Shown: one piece after another, positions 1-8,433 of the stretch
Layout of the letters: each line of letters begins with the position of its first letter
How positions within the stretch are numbered: position 1 is the first letter of the stretch
Source: Taibaiella koreensis
Lineage (GTDB): Bacteria > Bacteroidota > Bacteroidia > Chitinophagales > Chitinophagaceae
Length of the DNA: 64,000 nt
NCBI RefSeq assembly: GCF_003545715.1
Contig: NZ_QVNU01000001.1
Location: 744,001 to 808,000 of the forward strand
Direction of reading: 5' to 3'
Notes under the pieces: model-generated
Told to the model about the DNA's origin: nothing
Seen by the model: the letters and a program-made list of their open reading frames with translations, nothing else
The model's database searches: none
Translations under genes and position numbers: made by a program

Positions 1-455
1 TGTACAGCGTGCTCGATGAGAAAATGCAGAACGACCGTGAGATCTGGTACATGATCGACAGCTCCTTCATTACTACCTTGCCCGATACCTGGGGTATTGG
101 TGAAAAATTCCTGATGCTGCCTATCAACCGCTGGGAAGAAGAATACCAGGAGGTGCACCTTGGCGGTCTTACCTGCGACAGTCACGATTTTTATACCTCA
201 GAAGAGCATATCAATGCCGTGTTCCTGCCCAAGGCCAGCAAAGAAAAGAACGATGAGCCGCTTTATATCGGGTTTTTCCATACAGGCGCTTACCAGGACC
301 AGTTGGCCGGCTATGGCGGTATCAAGCATTGCATGATCCCTTCGCCCAAGCATGTAGTGGTAGAATACAATAAGGAAGGGGAACTCGAAGACTGGCTCTA
401 TGCCAAAGAACAGTCGCCGCAAAGCATGCTGAAGCTGCTCGGCTATATCAAGTAA
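1..455 (+). CDS. speA: Biosynthetic arginine decarboxylase (SpeA-type), C-terminal part
   Basis: The gene enters from the left edge in frame 3, so only about 150 C-terminal residues are visible. Segments such as LPDTWGIGEKF, GGLTCDSHDFY and GFFHTGAYQDQL match the C-terminal beta-barrel part of the PLP-dependent, alanine-racemase-fold arginine decarboxylases. The CDSH segment supplies the Cys and Asp that in this family reach into the active site of the partner subunit. SpeA decarboxylates arginine to agmatine, the first step of one putrescine/spermidine route. A strong hairpin terminator follows directly, so the gene ends its transcript. Identification rests on recalled family motifs; the PLP-binding N-terminal barrel lies outside the window. 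Confidence 0.85.
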   Translation, partial: YSVLDEKMQNDREIWYMIDSSFITTLPDTWGIGEKFLMLPINRWEEEYQEVHLGGLTCDSHDFYTSEEHINAVFLPKASKEKNDEPLYIGFFHTGAYQDQLAGYGGIKHCMIPSPKHVVVEYNKEGELEDWLYAKEQSPQSMLKLLGYIK

Positions 456-474
456 TTTTATACAACACCAAATT

Positions 475-506
475 GAAAAGACTGTCTTCCGGGACAGTCT
501 TTTTTG
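475..506 (+). terminator. Rho-independent terminator after speA
   Basis: An 11-base arm AAAAGACTGTC pairs with GACAGTCTTTT around a TTCCGG loop and is followed by a T-run. Confidence 0.85.
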
Positions 507-613
507 TTATTGTTTAAACCCAGCTATCGCTATAGGGATGTATCATTTTTTCTATAGAAATGTCAGGCAATTGTCATATTTTAATGTCAGTAGTATATCT
601 TGTTTGTATATAT

Positions 614-621
614 TATATTTG
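614..621 (+). promoter_or_regulatory. Putative -7 box (TATATTTG)
   Basis: TATATTTG matches the Bacteroidota -7 consensus TAnnTTTG exactly and lies 18 bases before the ATG at 640. No clear TTTG -33 element sits at the right distance, so the call is tentative. Confidence 0.4.
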
Positions 622-639
622 TTCATAAATCCTTTTACT

Positions 640-1560
640 ATGAAAAAATATCTACTTATTTTATCTGCCTTATTGGCTACCATTACCGCAGTTGCCCAGA
701 TGGGCGTACAACAGCAGTATTTTGATGGTGATGAAACTAATCCCGCTTCTGCTATCCGGATCACGATGGATACCAGCGCCGGTAATATCTGGCAGGTAGG
801 GCCACCATCCAAGCAGCATTTTAATGCCGCATTTACCCTGCCCAATGCTTTGGTTACCGATACCATTAATCCCTGTCCCGCCCATAATATCTCGCGGTTT
901 TATTTCAATTACGTGCCGGCTGTAGCATGGGGAGTAATCGCCTTGCGCTGGACGCAGCAGCTGGACCTGGAGCCCGGTCGCGAGGGTGCTATGATCGAAT
1001 ATTCCACGGACAAGGGCGCTACCTGGGAAAATGTATTCAACAACCCGCATGTCTATAATTTTTACGGGTTCAGCAGCAGCAACCGGGATACCTTGCCCGA
1101 TGGCGCTTTCGTCTTCAGCGGAAGCGATACTCAATGGAAGGACGTCTGGCTCTGTTTTGATATTTCCTGGTTGAACGCCACGACCGATACCTTATGGTTT
1201 CGCTACTCGCTCATTACCGATACGGTGGGCCACAACAGGGATGGCTGGATGATCGATAACCTGATGATACACCTCACCGGTCTTCACGCCTCAATACAGG
1301 ACCCTTATCAAACCCGGTATTTCGATGTTTATCCTAACCCCGTCGATAAGCGAATATACCTTTCCGGCGAAAGGCTGAACCAATTCCATATCATAGAGAA
1401 TATGCAGCTGATCAACGTGCAGGGCAGGGTTATAAAGCAATGGCAGAAGATTCCGGTGAAATTCTATTTTGATGTGGAGACCTTGCCGGCAGGTACCTAC
1501 TATCTGCGTATAAAGACCAACGTCAGAACAGAAACTTTCCCTGTCGTGATCCGGCATTGA
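640..1560 (+). CDS. Secreted protein with T9SS type A sorting domain, function unknown
   Basis: 306 residues from the ATG at 640, chosen because it directly begins a signal peptide (MKKYLLILSALLATITAVAQ). The frame is open further upstream but that part has no signal. The last about 80 residues (from YFDVYPNPVDKRIYLSG to the end) form a typical Por secretion C-terminal sorting domain, so the mature protein should cross the outer membrane by T9SS and be surface-attached or released. The middle (residues about 30-220) is rich in aromatics and beta-type sequence, with a YSTDKGATWENV segment like BNR or jelly-roll domains of Bacteroidota surface proteins. I do not recognise an enzymatic motif. 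The next gene, a diheme peroxidase, starts 14 bases downstream and is probably co-transcribed. Confidence 0.75.
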   Translation: MKKYLLILSALLATITAVAQMGVQQQYFDGDETNPASAIRITMDTSAGNIWQVGPPSKQHFNAAFTLPNALVTDTINPCPAHNISRFYFNYVPAVAWGVIALRWTQQLDLEPGREGAMIEYSTDKGATWENVFNNPHVYNFYGFSSSNRDTLPDGAFVFSGSDTQWKDVWLCFDISWLNATTDTLWFRYSLITDTVGHNRDGWMIDNLMIHLTGLHASIQDPYQTRYFDVYPNPVDKRIYLSGERLNQFHIIENMQLINVQGRVIKQWQKIPVKFYFDVETLPAGTYYLRIKTNVRTETFPVVIRH

Positions 1561-1574
1561 TAATATCGGCAGCG

Positions 1575-2630
1575 ATGAATAAAGTCATCATTACATTGCT
1601 GGTCTGCAGCTGCCTGTTGCTGCTTGCTGGAAGGAAAGACGCTCCTGAAGCTTATCGGTTCAGGAGCTTTCCCTTCTTTCCGGCCATGCCGGTCGATAGT
1701 ACAAACAAGGTTACGGATGCCGGCGCCCGTTTGGGGCGTTACCTGTTTTACGACACAATACTGAGCGCCCGTAAAAATATGTCCTGTGCCTCCTGTCATA
1801 AGCAGGCCGTGGCTTTCAGCGATGCATCCCTCCGGTTCAGCAAAGGTTCGGAAGGAGTATTGATGATAAGAAATACGCCTCCGTTGTTTAACCTGGCCTG
1901 GTATCCGGCTTTATTCTGGGACGGGCGGGCAGCAAGCATAGAGGCCCAGGTATCGCATCCGCTGACCGCCACGGATGAAATGAACCTTCAATGGCCATTG
2001 ATAACGGACCGCATCAATAGCAGCGCTTTTTACAGGACCCAATTCAAAACCGTATTCGGAACAGAACGGGCCGATAGCAGCGTTATTGTAAAGGCTATAG
2101 GTCAATTCCTGCGCACAATCATTTCGGACCGTTCTCGGTACGATAGTGTGCTAAAGGGTAAACGCCACCTGACCCTGGATGAGACAGACGGGCTCGTGCT
2201 CATGAACGATCAAACGAAAGGGGCTTGCCTGCATTGTCATACCACCGATGCCGATGCCCTGGGTACTACCGGCCAATTCAGCAATATAGGTCTTGAACCG
2301 CTTGCAGAGGCTGGCTATAACGACAAGGGAAGAGGCGGTATTACCGGGCGCCCGGCAGATAAGGGAAGCTTCAAGATACCTTCGTTGCGCAATATAGCCC
2401 TGACCGGTCCTTATATGCATGACGGCAGGTTTGCGACGCTGGAGGCCGTGCTGGATTATTACAGCGATAGCCTGCAATGGCGGCCGGGTGTTGATCCCCG
2501 GCTAAGGCCTATACATACGGGCCCCCGGTTATCGCCAGAAGAAAAGAAAAAGATCATTGCCTTCCTTCATACCCTTACTGATTCTGCGTTGATCTCGGAT
2601 CGGGAGTATGGCGATCCCTTTAAACAATAA
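1575..2630 (+). CDS. Diheme cytochrome c peroxidase (MauG/CcpA family)
   Basis: 351 residues from the ATG at 1575; an in-frame TTG at 1557 would overlap the previous gene and spoil the signal peptide. Two CxxCH heme-binding motifs are visible, CASCH at residues 71-75 and CLHCH at 218-222, with the spacing usual for the two-domain bacterial peroxidases that reduce hydrogen peroxide with electrons from cytochromes in the periplasm. The C-terminal segment GPYMHDGRFATLEAVLDYYS is the family signature and carries the likely distal Met. The N-terminal hydrophobic stretch ends LLLLAGRKDAP, where many Bacteroidota relatives have a lipobox cysteine; here the cysteine is absent, so the protein may be soluble or anchored by an uncleaved signal. 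It probably shares the promoter of the T9SS protein before it. Confidence 0.88.
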   Translation: MNKVIITLLVCSCLLLLAGRKDAPEAYRFRSFPFFPAMPVDSTNKVTDAGARLGRYLFYDTILSARKNMSCASCHKQAVAFSDASLRFSKGSEGVLMIRNTPPLFNLAWYPALFWDGRAASIEAQVSHPLTATDEMNLQWPLITDRINSSAFYRTQFKTVFGTERADSSVIVKAIGQFLRTIISDRSRYDSVLKGKRHLTLDETDGLVLMNDQTKGACLHCHTTDADALGTTGQFSNIGLEPLAEAGYNDKGRGGITGRPADKGSFKIPSLRNIALTGPYMHDGRFATLEAVLDYYSDSLQWRPGVDPRLRPIHTGPRLSPEEKKKIIAFLHTLTDSALISDREYGDPFKQ

Positions 2631-2760
2631 AAAGGAAGTAATGATCTATGTAAAGGAGGCAAATCCTTAAGGTCTTTTCGCATTTTTTTCAGCGGAAGTA
2701 AAGGGACGAAACATTGCCGCAAGGCATGCCAAAGCGGTTGTCTATAAAAGTGTGATCAAT

Positions 2761-2789
2761 AAAGCCGCCTGAATATATCAGGCGGCTTT
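2761..2789 (+). terminator. Hairpin terminator after the peroxidase gene
   Basis: A perfect 12-base stem (AAAGCCGCCTGA with TCAGGCGGCTTT, loop ATATA) lies 130 bases after the stop codon and before the next promoter. The 3' T-run is short. Confidence 0.65.
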
Positions 2790-2850
2790 ATAATAAATTA
2801 TCCTTTGCATTAATTCGCATACTTTCACTTCAGTTAACATTCCTGGTTTA

Positions 2851-2858
2851 TAAGTTTG
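2851..2858 (+). promoter_or_regulatory. Putative -7 box (TAAGTTTG)
   Basis: Exact match to TAnnTTTG, 16 bases before the ATG at 2875. Only a weak -33 candidate (TTTC at 2823) is present. Confidence 0.4.
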
Positions 2859-2874
2859 AAAGGCTTTTAAACCT

Positions 2875-5103
2875 ATGAGAATGACCTATAAAATACATGC
2901 GCTTACATCATTGTTTCTGCTTTGTGCTGTTATCGCCGGCGCGCAACCCGACCACCAGCTGAATGCCAACAAGAAATGGGTCTTCGGCAATCATGCAGGT
3001 CTTGACTTTGTACCTGCGACGCCTGCCGGGTTTCCAGTCAATATAGAGGCGGTCGAAGGCACCTCGTCGGTGGCCGACGGTAGCGGGCAGCTGCTGCTAT
3101 ATGCCACGCTCGATACGGTATGGGATCGTAATGGCGCCATTATGCCCAACGGCGGCGGGCTGCTGCCCACGCTGTCGCTGACAGGGCTGGGCTCTATCAG
3201 CAGTTGCGACGCGCAATCTTTTATTGTTCCCTTTCCAGGCGATACGAAGAAGTACTATGTGTTTTCGCTAACCAGCTATAGCACATCGACCACCTCTGCC
3301 GTGCCGGGCAATGACCCTGCTGCCGGCCGCCTGTATTATTCCGTGGTAGACATGGGGCTCAACGGTGGCCTGGGCGATGTAGTTGCCGGACAAAAGGGGA
3401 TACAGATCGACTCCCTGCTTTGCGACCGGCTGATCGCCGTCAAAGGTGGCGCCTGCAACATATGGGTAGTGGCCATGCGCAACGACGGCAGCGCGATCCA
3501 TGCCTTCGAGATCGGCACGGCCGGCATCAATATCCATCCGGTAGTATCGCTTTGCAGCAATATGGTAGGCACGTTGGACATCAGTCCCCTGTTTCAGCTC
3601 AACAGCGGCTGCATGCGCGTCTCACCCGACAACAAAACCCTGGCAATAAGCCTTAGTGGTGTGGCAGCAGAACTCGTTCTTTCTCCTTTCGCGCTTAATC
3701 TTTATGGAGGAAGCTTCCAGCTTTACGACTTTGACAATGTCACGGGTGCAGCAGGTAACCAGCGTACGGTGCTCCCACCGCCCAGTACCATGCTGAGCTT
3801 TGACCAGCAGGTCTACAATGTCTGTTTTTCACCGGACAATACCAAGCTGTACCTGACGCATGGTTTGCTACTCGGCCTGGGACTTAGCCAGTACGATATT
3901 ACCTCCGGTGTGCCGGGCACTATAGCGGCTTCGGCGGTTGAGCTCAATAGCAGCACGATCGGCTGGGGCAGTGGCCTTCGCCTGGGCCCCGACGATAAGG
4001 TATATGTTTCCGGTACCGATATGTCGTTGCTGGGCCTGATACCGGCCAGCACTCTGCACCGGATCGAATCGCCCAACCTGGCGGGAGCAGCAGCCAACCT
4101 GGTGCTGAATGCGGTAACCCTGGCTCCGGGTTCCATTGCCGCCTTCGGTCTGGGTAATCCGGTGCCGGGGCTGCCTCCTGTCGATACCACATTCAATACG
4201 CATAATGTAGCAGTATGCGCTCCCGAAACAACGGCGGACCTTTCCGTGCCCCAGGATCCGGCCTACACTTACCTATGGGACGATGGCAGCACGGGTAATA
4301 CCCGCACCGTTCCTGCCCCGGGCACTTATTGGGTGATGTACGGCCCTGTTTGTCCCAAGATATTCGATACGTTCAAAGTAGAAGCCGTAGATGTCCGGTT
4401 TCACCTGGGATCCGATACGATTATCTGCACCGCCGGCTTTGCCTATGTGCTGGATCCCGGTGTACAAGGCGCCAGCTATGTATGGCAGGACGGCAGCACC
4501 GATCCTGTATATACCGCCACGAAAGAAGGTCAGTACTATGCCGTGGTAAGCCAATCGGGTTGCACAGCCAGCGATACTGTGAATATCACGGTCACCGATC
4601 TCAAGCAGGACCTGGGCAAAGATACTGTGGTATGCCAGCGGCAACCGTTTGCAATATCCCTCAACGCTGCTGTGCCACCGGGCGCTTCGGTCCAATGGAG
4701 TACAGGTAGTACCGATCCGGGCATTGTTGTTACCCATACGGGAAAATACAGTGTAAGGGTGACCAAAGACGGTTGTGAAGGCCTGGACGACTATATCGTT
4801 AACGATGAAATGTGTGATTGCATTGCCGGTATGCCCAATGCTTTTTCACCGAACGGCGATGGGCTCAACGATGTATTCGCACCGGTTATCGAGGCGCAAT
4901 GCAAAGTCGCCGGTTATTTGTTCAATGTCTTCAACCGTTGGGGCGAGCTGGTGTTCAGCACCACTGTGCCCGGGGCCGGTTGGGATGGCACACATAAAGG
5001 AAGTCCGGCGGCCTCCGGCAATTATATGTTTACCATTGCGTACGAAAAGGGAACGCAGCATCATAGCTATGTGCTGAAAGGAGACGTCACACTTATCCGG
5101 TAG
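2875..5103 (+). CDS. Large surface protein with beta-propeller-like N-terminus and gliding-motility C-terminal domain
   Basis: 742 residues. A signal peptide ending about AVIAGAQ (residue 24) is followed by about 400 residues resembling the PQQ/WD-like propeller found in many Bacteroidota surface proteins; VSPDNKTLAISL and CFSPDNTKLYLTHG are two blade-like repeats. Three Ig/PKD-like repeats with Cys pairs follow (about residues 440-640, e.g. LGSDTIICTAGFAYVLDPG and LGKDTVVCQRQPFAISLN). The C-terminal about 85 residues begin IAGMPNAFSPNGDGLNDVF and contain FNRWGELVF, the hallmark of the gliding-motility-associated (type B) T9SS sorting domain. It is therefore a T9SS-exported surface protein. 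Its ligand cannot be deduced. It is probably monocistronic. An alternative ATG two codons downstream (2881) is equally plausible. Confidence 0.8.
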   Translation: MRMTYKIHALTSLFLLCAVIAGAQPDHQLNANKKWVFGNHAGLDFVPATPAGFPVNIEAVEGTSSVADGSGQLLLYATLDTVWDRNGAIMPNGGGLLPTLSLTGLGSISSCDAQSFIVPFPGDTKKYYVFSLTSYSTSTTSAVPGNDPAAGRLYYSVVDMGLNGGLGDVVAGQKGIQIDSLLCDRLIAVKGGACNIWVVAMRNDGSAIHAFEIGTAGINIHPVVSLCSNMVGTLDISPLFQLNSGCMRVSPDNKTLAISLSGVAAELVLSPFALNLYGGSFQLYDFDNVTGAAGNQRTVLPPPSTMLSFDQQVYNVCFSPDNTKLYLTHGLLLGLGLSQYDITSGVPGTIAASAVELNSSTIGWGSGLRLGPDDKVYVSGTDMSLLGLIPASTLHRIESPNLAGAAANLVLNAVTLAPGSIAAFGLGNPVPGLPPVDTTFNTHNVAVCAPETTADLSVPQDPAYTYLWDDGSTGNTRTVPAPGTYWVMYGPVCPKIFDTFKVEAVDVRFHLGSDTIICTAGFAYVLDPGVQGASYVWQDGSTDPVYTATKEGQYYAVVSQSGCTASDTVNITVTDLKQDLGKDTVVCQRQPFAISLNAAVPPGASVQWSTGSTDPGIVVTHTGKYSVRVTKDGCEGLDDYIVNDEMCDCIAGMPNAFSPNGDGLNDVFAPVIEAQCKVAGYLFNVFNRWGELVFSTTVPGAGWDGTHKGSPAASGNYMFTIAYEKGTQHHSYVLKGDVTLIR

Positions 5104-5198
5104 CAAGAGGGTCATTCCAAAATTATGGTTCAGGCCTGTTTACATTCCGGATTGCCCGGTGTGACAGGCTTGGAACCTTTTTGGGACAAGCCCAAACT

Positions 5199-5229
5199 TT
5201 TGCAAGGCTGTACAGATTAGCTATATTTA
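5199..5229 (+). promoter_or_regulatory. Bacteroidota promoter TTTG-N19-TATATTTA, almost touching the start codon
   Basis: TTTG at 5199-5202 and TATATTTA at 5222-5229 are 19 bases apart, matching the -33/-7 consensus with one mismatch. Only four bases separate the -7 box from the ATG at 5234, so transcription should start at or next to the start codon. Confidence 0.6.
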
Positions 5230-5233
5230 CCGC

Positions 5234-5881
5234 ATGAAGCACCTGTACACCACCCTGGCCCTTTGCCTGCTCGCCACTTTGGCCTTTGCCCAAAAAACAG
5301 AGCCTTTGTATGAAGCTTACTTCTCGCATCCTGACGATATGGTACAGGACGAGAATGGCGGTTATCATTTCAAAGCCGGCTCCCTTGTTGTCTCAATGAG
5401 CGACGATGGTTATTATAAGCTGATGAGCGCCGACGGTACATTGCTGGAAGAAGGCGATACCGACGAAGGCGACAACGATTTTCAACGCCATGGCAAATGG
5501 ATCGAATATTATTCTTCGGGTAAAATGAAAGCCAGTGGCAGCTATTATCACAACCAGCCCTACGGGCACTGGCAGTTGTTCAGCGAGCAGGGCAACCTGT
5601 CTTCGGAATACGATATTATAGTCATTGCCGCTGAAGATGGCGTTAATGCCTATTGTAAAGCCGGTACAGAGCTGCTGTACCACGATAATGGCAAGGTAAA
5701 AGAAGAGCGGTTCTTTAAAGCTGAGCCTTACAATGGTGAAGACCGGGTGATGGTGGAAGACCCGGAAACAGGAAAGAAAGCCTGGAAAAAGATCGCCGTG
5801 AAAGCCTATCGCTCCAGGCCTTTCGGTACCTGGAACTATTACACACCCGAAGGTAAGGTGGAAAAGCGGGAGGACAAATAA
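5234..5881 (+). CDS. Secreted MORN-repeat protein (YwqK-like)
   Basis: 215 residues with a clear signal peptide (MKHLYTTLALCLLATLAFAQ). Several MORN/YwqK-type repeats follow: GKWIEYYSSGKMKASGSYY, PYGHWQLFSEQGNLSSEYD, and later LLYHDNGKVKEERFF and PFGTWNYYTPEGKVEKRED. Such repeats build beta-hairpin sheets, and in Bacteroidota they occur in many periplasmic proteins of unknown role. The annotation as an antitoxin seen for some family members is not supported here because no toxin partner is present. The stop codon overlaps the start of the next gene (TAATG), so the two are translationally coupled. Confidence 0.75.
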   Translation: MKHLYTTLALCLLATLAFAQKTEPLYEAYFSHPDDMVQDENGGYHFKAGSLVVSMSDDGYYKLMSADGTLLEEGDTDEGDNDFQRHGKWIEYYSSGKMKASGSYYHNQPYGHWQLFSEQGNLSSEYDIIVIAAEDGVNAYCKAGTELLYHDNGKVKEERFFKAEPYNGEDRVMVEDPETGKKAWKKIAVKAYRSRPFGTWNYYTPEGKVEKREDK

Positions 5882-6786
5882 TGACACAGCCTGTTGCGTG
5901 GAACACACCCAGGAAAGTGACCATAGGGATCCGGTTGGCGGCTATGTTGCTGGATCACTTTTTGATGACTGCGGTTTTGGCAATCCCCTTGCTCATGATC
6001 ATAGCCTCTAAGTTTTCGCAGCTCTTCTCCGGTTCTGTTGGAGTAGGCAATAAGCTCTGGGGGAGCTGGTCTTATCTGATCTGTACGGTCATGGCGGTCT
6101 ATTGCTGTAAAGACAGCTTTAATGGTCGCAGCCCTGCCAAACGCTTGTTGAAATTGCAGGTAGTCGATCACAAGTCCGGTCTTGCTGCTACTCCGTTACA
6201 ATGCATGGTGCGCAATTTGTTTATTTTGGTTTGGCCGGTAGAAGTGATTGTGACCCTGGTCAATCCTTCGCGCAGGATCGGCGACCGTGTAGCCGGTACT
6301 CATATCGTATATTATGACCCGCAAACAGCTGTGCCGGCAAAGGCTCAATGGGTTAAGGTGGTGCTGGCCTTTCTTATCTCTGTCGCGGTTGTGACTCTGT
6401 GGTGTAAAATAACCTTATGGCCTTTGCACCGGTTGAGCGATGCTGGCACAGTGCATTACGTGGCCGGTACGTATAATGAAGCGGAAAGTAAAAAGCTTGA
6501 ACAGATTTTCAGGGAGCAGTTGGGTGATTATCTTGAGCCTGCTGTCAAGATCTACGATAGCATTCAGGGCGCGCCTTTGAAATATATAGAGATCGATTGC
6601 CGGGTGAAGGCTCGTTTTGATGAACATCCTGAGCAAAGAGATGTTCTGTTGCAAACGCTCTACAAGCACTATCCCATCAGCACTTTTAGTGGCAATCTTC
6701 GTTTTGTATACAAGGCTCCGATGCAACTGCATACTGCTGTCGAGAGCATTGGGGTTTCTCCATTCGGGATCATGCAAGAACGCTAA
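5881..6786 (+). CDS. RDD family membrane protein
   Basis: 301 residues. The first about 150 residues match the RDD domain: GIRLAAMLLDHFLM (with the R and D that name the family), two more hydrophobic segments, the conserved RSPAKRLLKLQVVD loop and PSRRIGDRVAGTHIVY. A fourth hydrophobic segment lies near residues 160-180. The last about 120 residues are soluble and unassigned. The function of RDD proteins is poorly known; some are implicated in ion transport. It overlaps the MORN gene by one base and is the last gene before a bidirectional terminator. A second RDD protein lies at 40914. Confidence 0.75.
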   Translation: MTQPVAWNTPRKVTIGIRLAAMLLDHFLMTAVLAIPLLMIIASKFSQLFSGSVGVGNKLWGSWSYLICTVMAVYCCKDSFNGRSPAKRLLKLQVVDHKSGLAATPLQCMVRNLFILVWPVEVIVTLVNPSRRIGDRVAGTHIVYYDPQTAVPAKAQWVKVVLAFLISVAVVTLWCKITLWPLHRLSDAGTVHYVAGTYNEAESKKLEQIFREQLGDYLEPAVKIYDSIQGAPLKYIEIDCRVKARFDEHPEQRDVLLQTLYKHYPISTFSGNLRFVYKAPMQLHTAVESIGVSPFGIMQER

Positions 6787-6865
6787 TAAAACAGCTTGAA
6801 GGAAAACAAACAGTCTCTATAAGAAACAGAGTTAAAGACGTTAGAAAGCATCAGACGAGACAAAT

Positions 6866-6902
6866 AAAAAACCAGAACACCGCAACGGTGTTCTGGTTTT
6901 TT
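6866..6902. terminator. Bidirectional terminator between the RDD gene and citrate synthase
   Basis: A perfect 17-base stem (AAAAAACCAGAACACCG pairing with its complement, loop CAA) with A/T tracts on both sides lies between two convergent genes. Confidence 0.9.
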
Positions 6903-6921
6903 ATAGAGATAAACTTATCGC

Positions 6922-8244
6922 TTATTCTGTATCTACGGCTTCGCCTACTACCAGCTTCTTCAGGTATTCGGTCGTAACAGACTTCGGACGCTCCAGGGGT
7001 AAGCCCAGCGCCCTGTCCCAGCAGAGGCTTGCCAGCACACCCAGCGCACGGCTCACACCAAACAGCACGGTGTAGAAATCTTCTTCTATAAGGCCGTAGT
7101 GCTTCAGCAGCGCGCCGCTGTGGGCATCCACGTTAGGCCATGGATTTTTGATCTTACCAGTGCTTTCAAGAATAGCAGGCGCTACTTCGTACACGTTCCA
7201 AACGGTCTGTACCAGCGGATCATCGGGACAATGGGTCTTGCCAAACTCCATCTGGGCAGTAAAGCGGGGATCGGTCTTGCGCAGCACGGCATGTCCGTAA
7301 CCGGGCACCACCTTGCCTTCGCTCAGGGTCTTCTTGATATATTCGGCAATCTGCTCTTTAGTAGGCGACTGGGTATCCAGCGCCTGCTGCATCTCTTCTA
7401 TCCAGCGAATCACTTCCTGGTTGGCCAGGCCGTGAAGCGGGCCTGCCAGGCCGTTGAGGCCGGCTGCAAACGACAGGTAAGGATCGCTGAGCGCGGAGCC
7501 TACAAGATGTGTGGTATGAGCCGATACATTGCCGCCTTCGTGGTCGGCATGGATCGTCATGTACAAGCGCATCAATGCCCAGAACCCTTTATCTTCAAAG
7601 CCCAGCATATGCGCAAAGTTGCCTGCCCAGTCGAGCATGCCATTAGGCTGGATATGGTCGCCGCCTTTGTACTTGCGGCGATAGATATAAGCAGCTACGC
7701 GGGGAAGGCGTGCGATCAGGTTCATGGTATCTTCATACACGAAGTTCCAATGGTCTTTTTTGCTGATACCTTTGGCATACTCCTTGGCAAAGATGGATTC
7801 ACGCTGCAGCGCCATAACACCAATACTGAATTGGGTCATAGGATGCGTATTGACGGGAAGCGCTTCAATAACATCAAAAACATAGTTGGGTACATGCGAG
7901 CGGCGCGCCCATACTGCCGAAAGATGATCCACATCTTCCTTGTTCGGCAATTCGCCCAGCAGCATTAGATGGAACAGGCCTTCGGGCAGAGGTTCGGTAC
8001 CGCCTTCTGCTTTGGGCAAGTGCTCGCGCAGCTCAGGAATGGAATAACCCCTGAAGCGGATACCCTCGTTGGAATCCAGCAAAGAAGTCTCGGTAATGAG
8101 ACCAGTCATGCCACGCATACCCTGGTACACCTGGGCGACGGTAATTTCTCCTATCTTGTAATCACCGTGCTCTGCGATCATCTTTTTAATGTCGCCATTC
8201 AACGCGTCGGCTTTCTCCTTGAATAGGTCCTTAATATAACCCAT
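6922..8244 (-). CDS. gltA: Citrate synthase, mitochondrial/eukaryotic type
   Basis: 440 residues. It condenses oxaloacetate and acetyl-CoA to citrate, the entry step of the TCA cycle. The sequence resembles the mitochondrial enzyme rather than the usual proteobacterial type: GIRFRGYSIPE (61-71), SDHEGGNVSAHT-like ADHEGGNVSAHTTHLVGSALSD and GLAGPLHGLANQEV. The catalytic residues His271 (GPLHGL), His318 (GYGHAV) and Asp373 (NVDAHSG) are all present. Length fits the mature eukaryotic enzyme. The gene is transcribed alone from a well-formed promoter and ends at a bidirectional terminator. Mitochondrial-like TCA enzymes are known from other Bacteroidota, so this is a lineage trait rather than a recent acquisition. 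Confidence 0.96.
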   Translation of the reverse strand: MGYIKDLFKEKADALNGDIKKMIAEHGDYKIGEITVAQVYQGMRGMTGLITETSLLDSNEGIRFRGYSIPELREHLPKAEGGTEPLPEGLFHLMLLGELPNKEDVDHLSAVWARRSHVPNYVFDVIEALPVNTHPMTQFSIGVMALQRESIFAKEYAKGISKKDHWNFVYEDTMNLIARLPRVAAYIYRRKYKGGDHIQPNGMLDWAGNFAHMLGFEDKGFWALMRLYMTIHADHEGGNVSAHTTHLVGSALSDPYLSFAAGLNGLAGPLHGLANQEVIRWIEEMQQALDTQSPTKEQIAEYIKKTLSEGKVVPGYGHAVLRKTDPRFTAQMEFGKTHCPDDPLVQTVWNVYEVAPAILESTGKIKNPWPNVDAHSGALLKHYGLIEEDFYTVLFGVSRALGVLASLCWDRALGLPLERPKSVTTEYLKKLVVGEAVDTE

Positions 8245-8287
8245 AATATAAACGGAAATTTTGAGTAAGAAAAAAATTGAACGAGCA

Positions 8288-8314
8288 CAAAGATAACAAT
8301 TTGGCCGGAACCAA
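8288..8314 (-). promoter_or_regulatory. Promoter of citrate synthase
   Basis: On the minus strand TATCTTTG (8295-8288) is an exact -7 box, with TTG (8314-8312) 16 bases upstream as the -33 element. The leader would be about 40 bases. Confidence 0.55.
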
Positions 8315-8422
8315 GGGGGAGCCGCAACCGATAATTTGATTTATTTTACTATTAATTATTGATAATTGTCATTGCTATCCGGGAAATATTTTTTATGCTA
8401 CTATTTGCTCATCGATCAGCGT

Positions 8423-8430
8423 TACATTTG
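8423..8430 (+). promoter_or_regulatory. -7 box (TACATTTG) three bases before the start codon
   Basis: Exact TAnnTTTG match. TTTG at 8404-8407 is a possible -33 element at a rather short 15-base spacing. The ATG at 8434 follows after three bases, implying a leaderless message. Confidence 0.45.
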
Positions 8431-8433
8431 TGT

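Noticed and set aside
5234-5881. MORN/YwqK protein as an antitoxin
   Set aside because: No toxin gene is adjacent; the name reflects family annotation rather than evidence here.
7099-7968. A plus-strand frame antisense to citrate synthase
   Set aside because: It is a shadow frame of the highly conserved enzyme.
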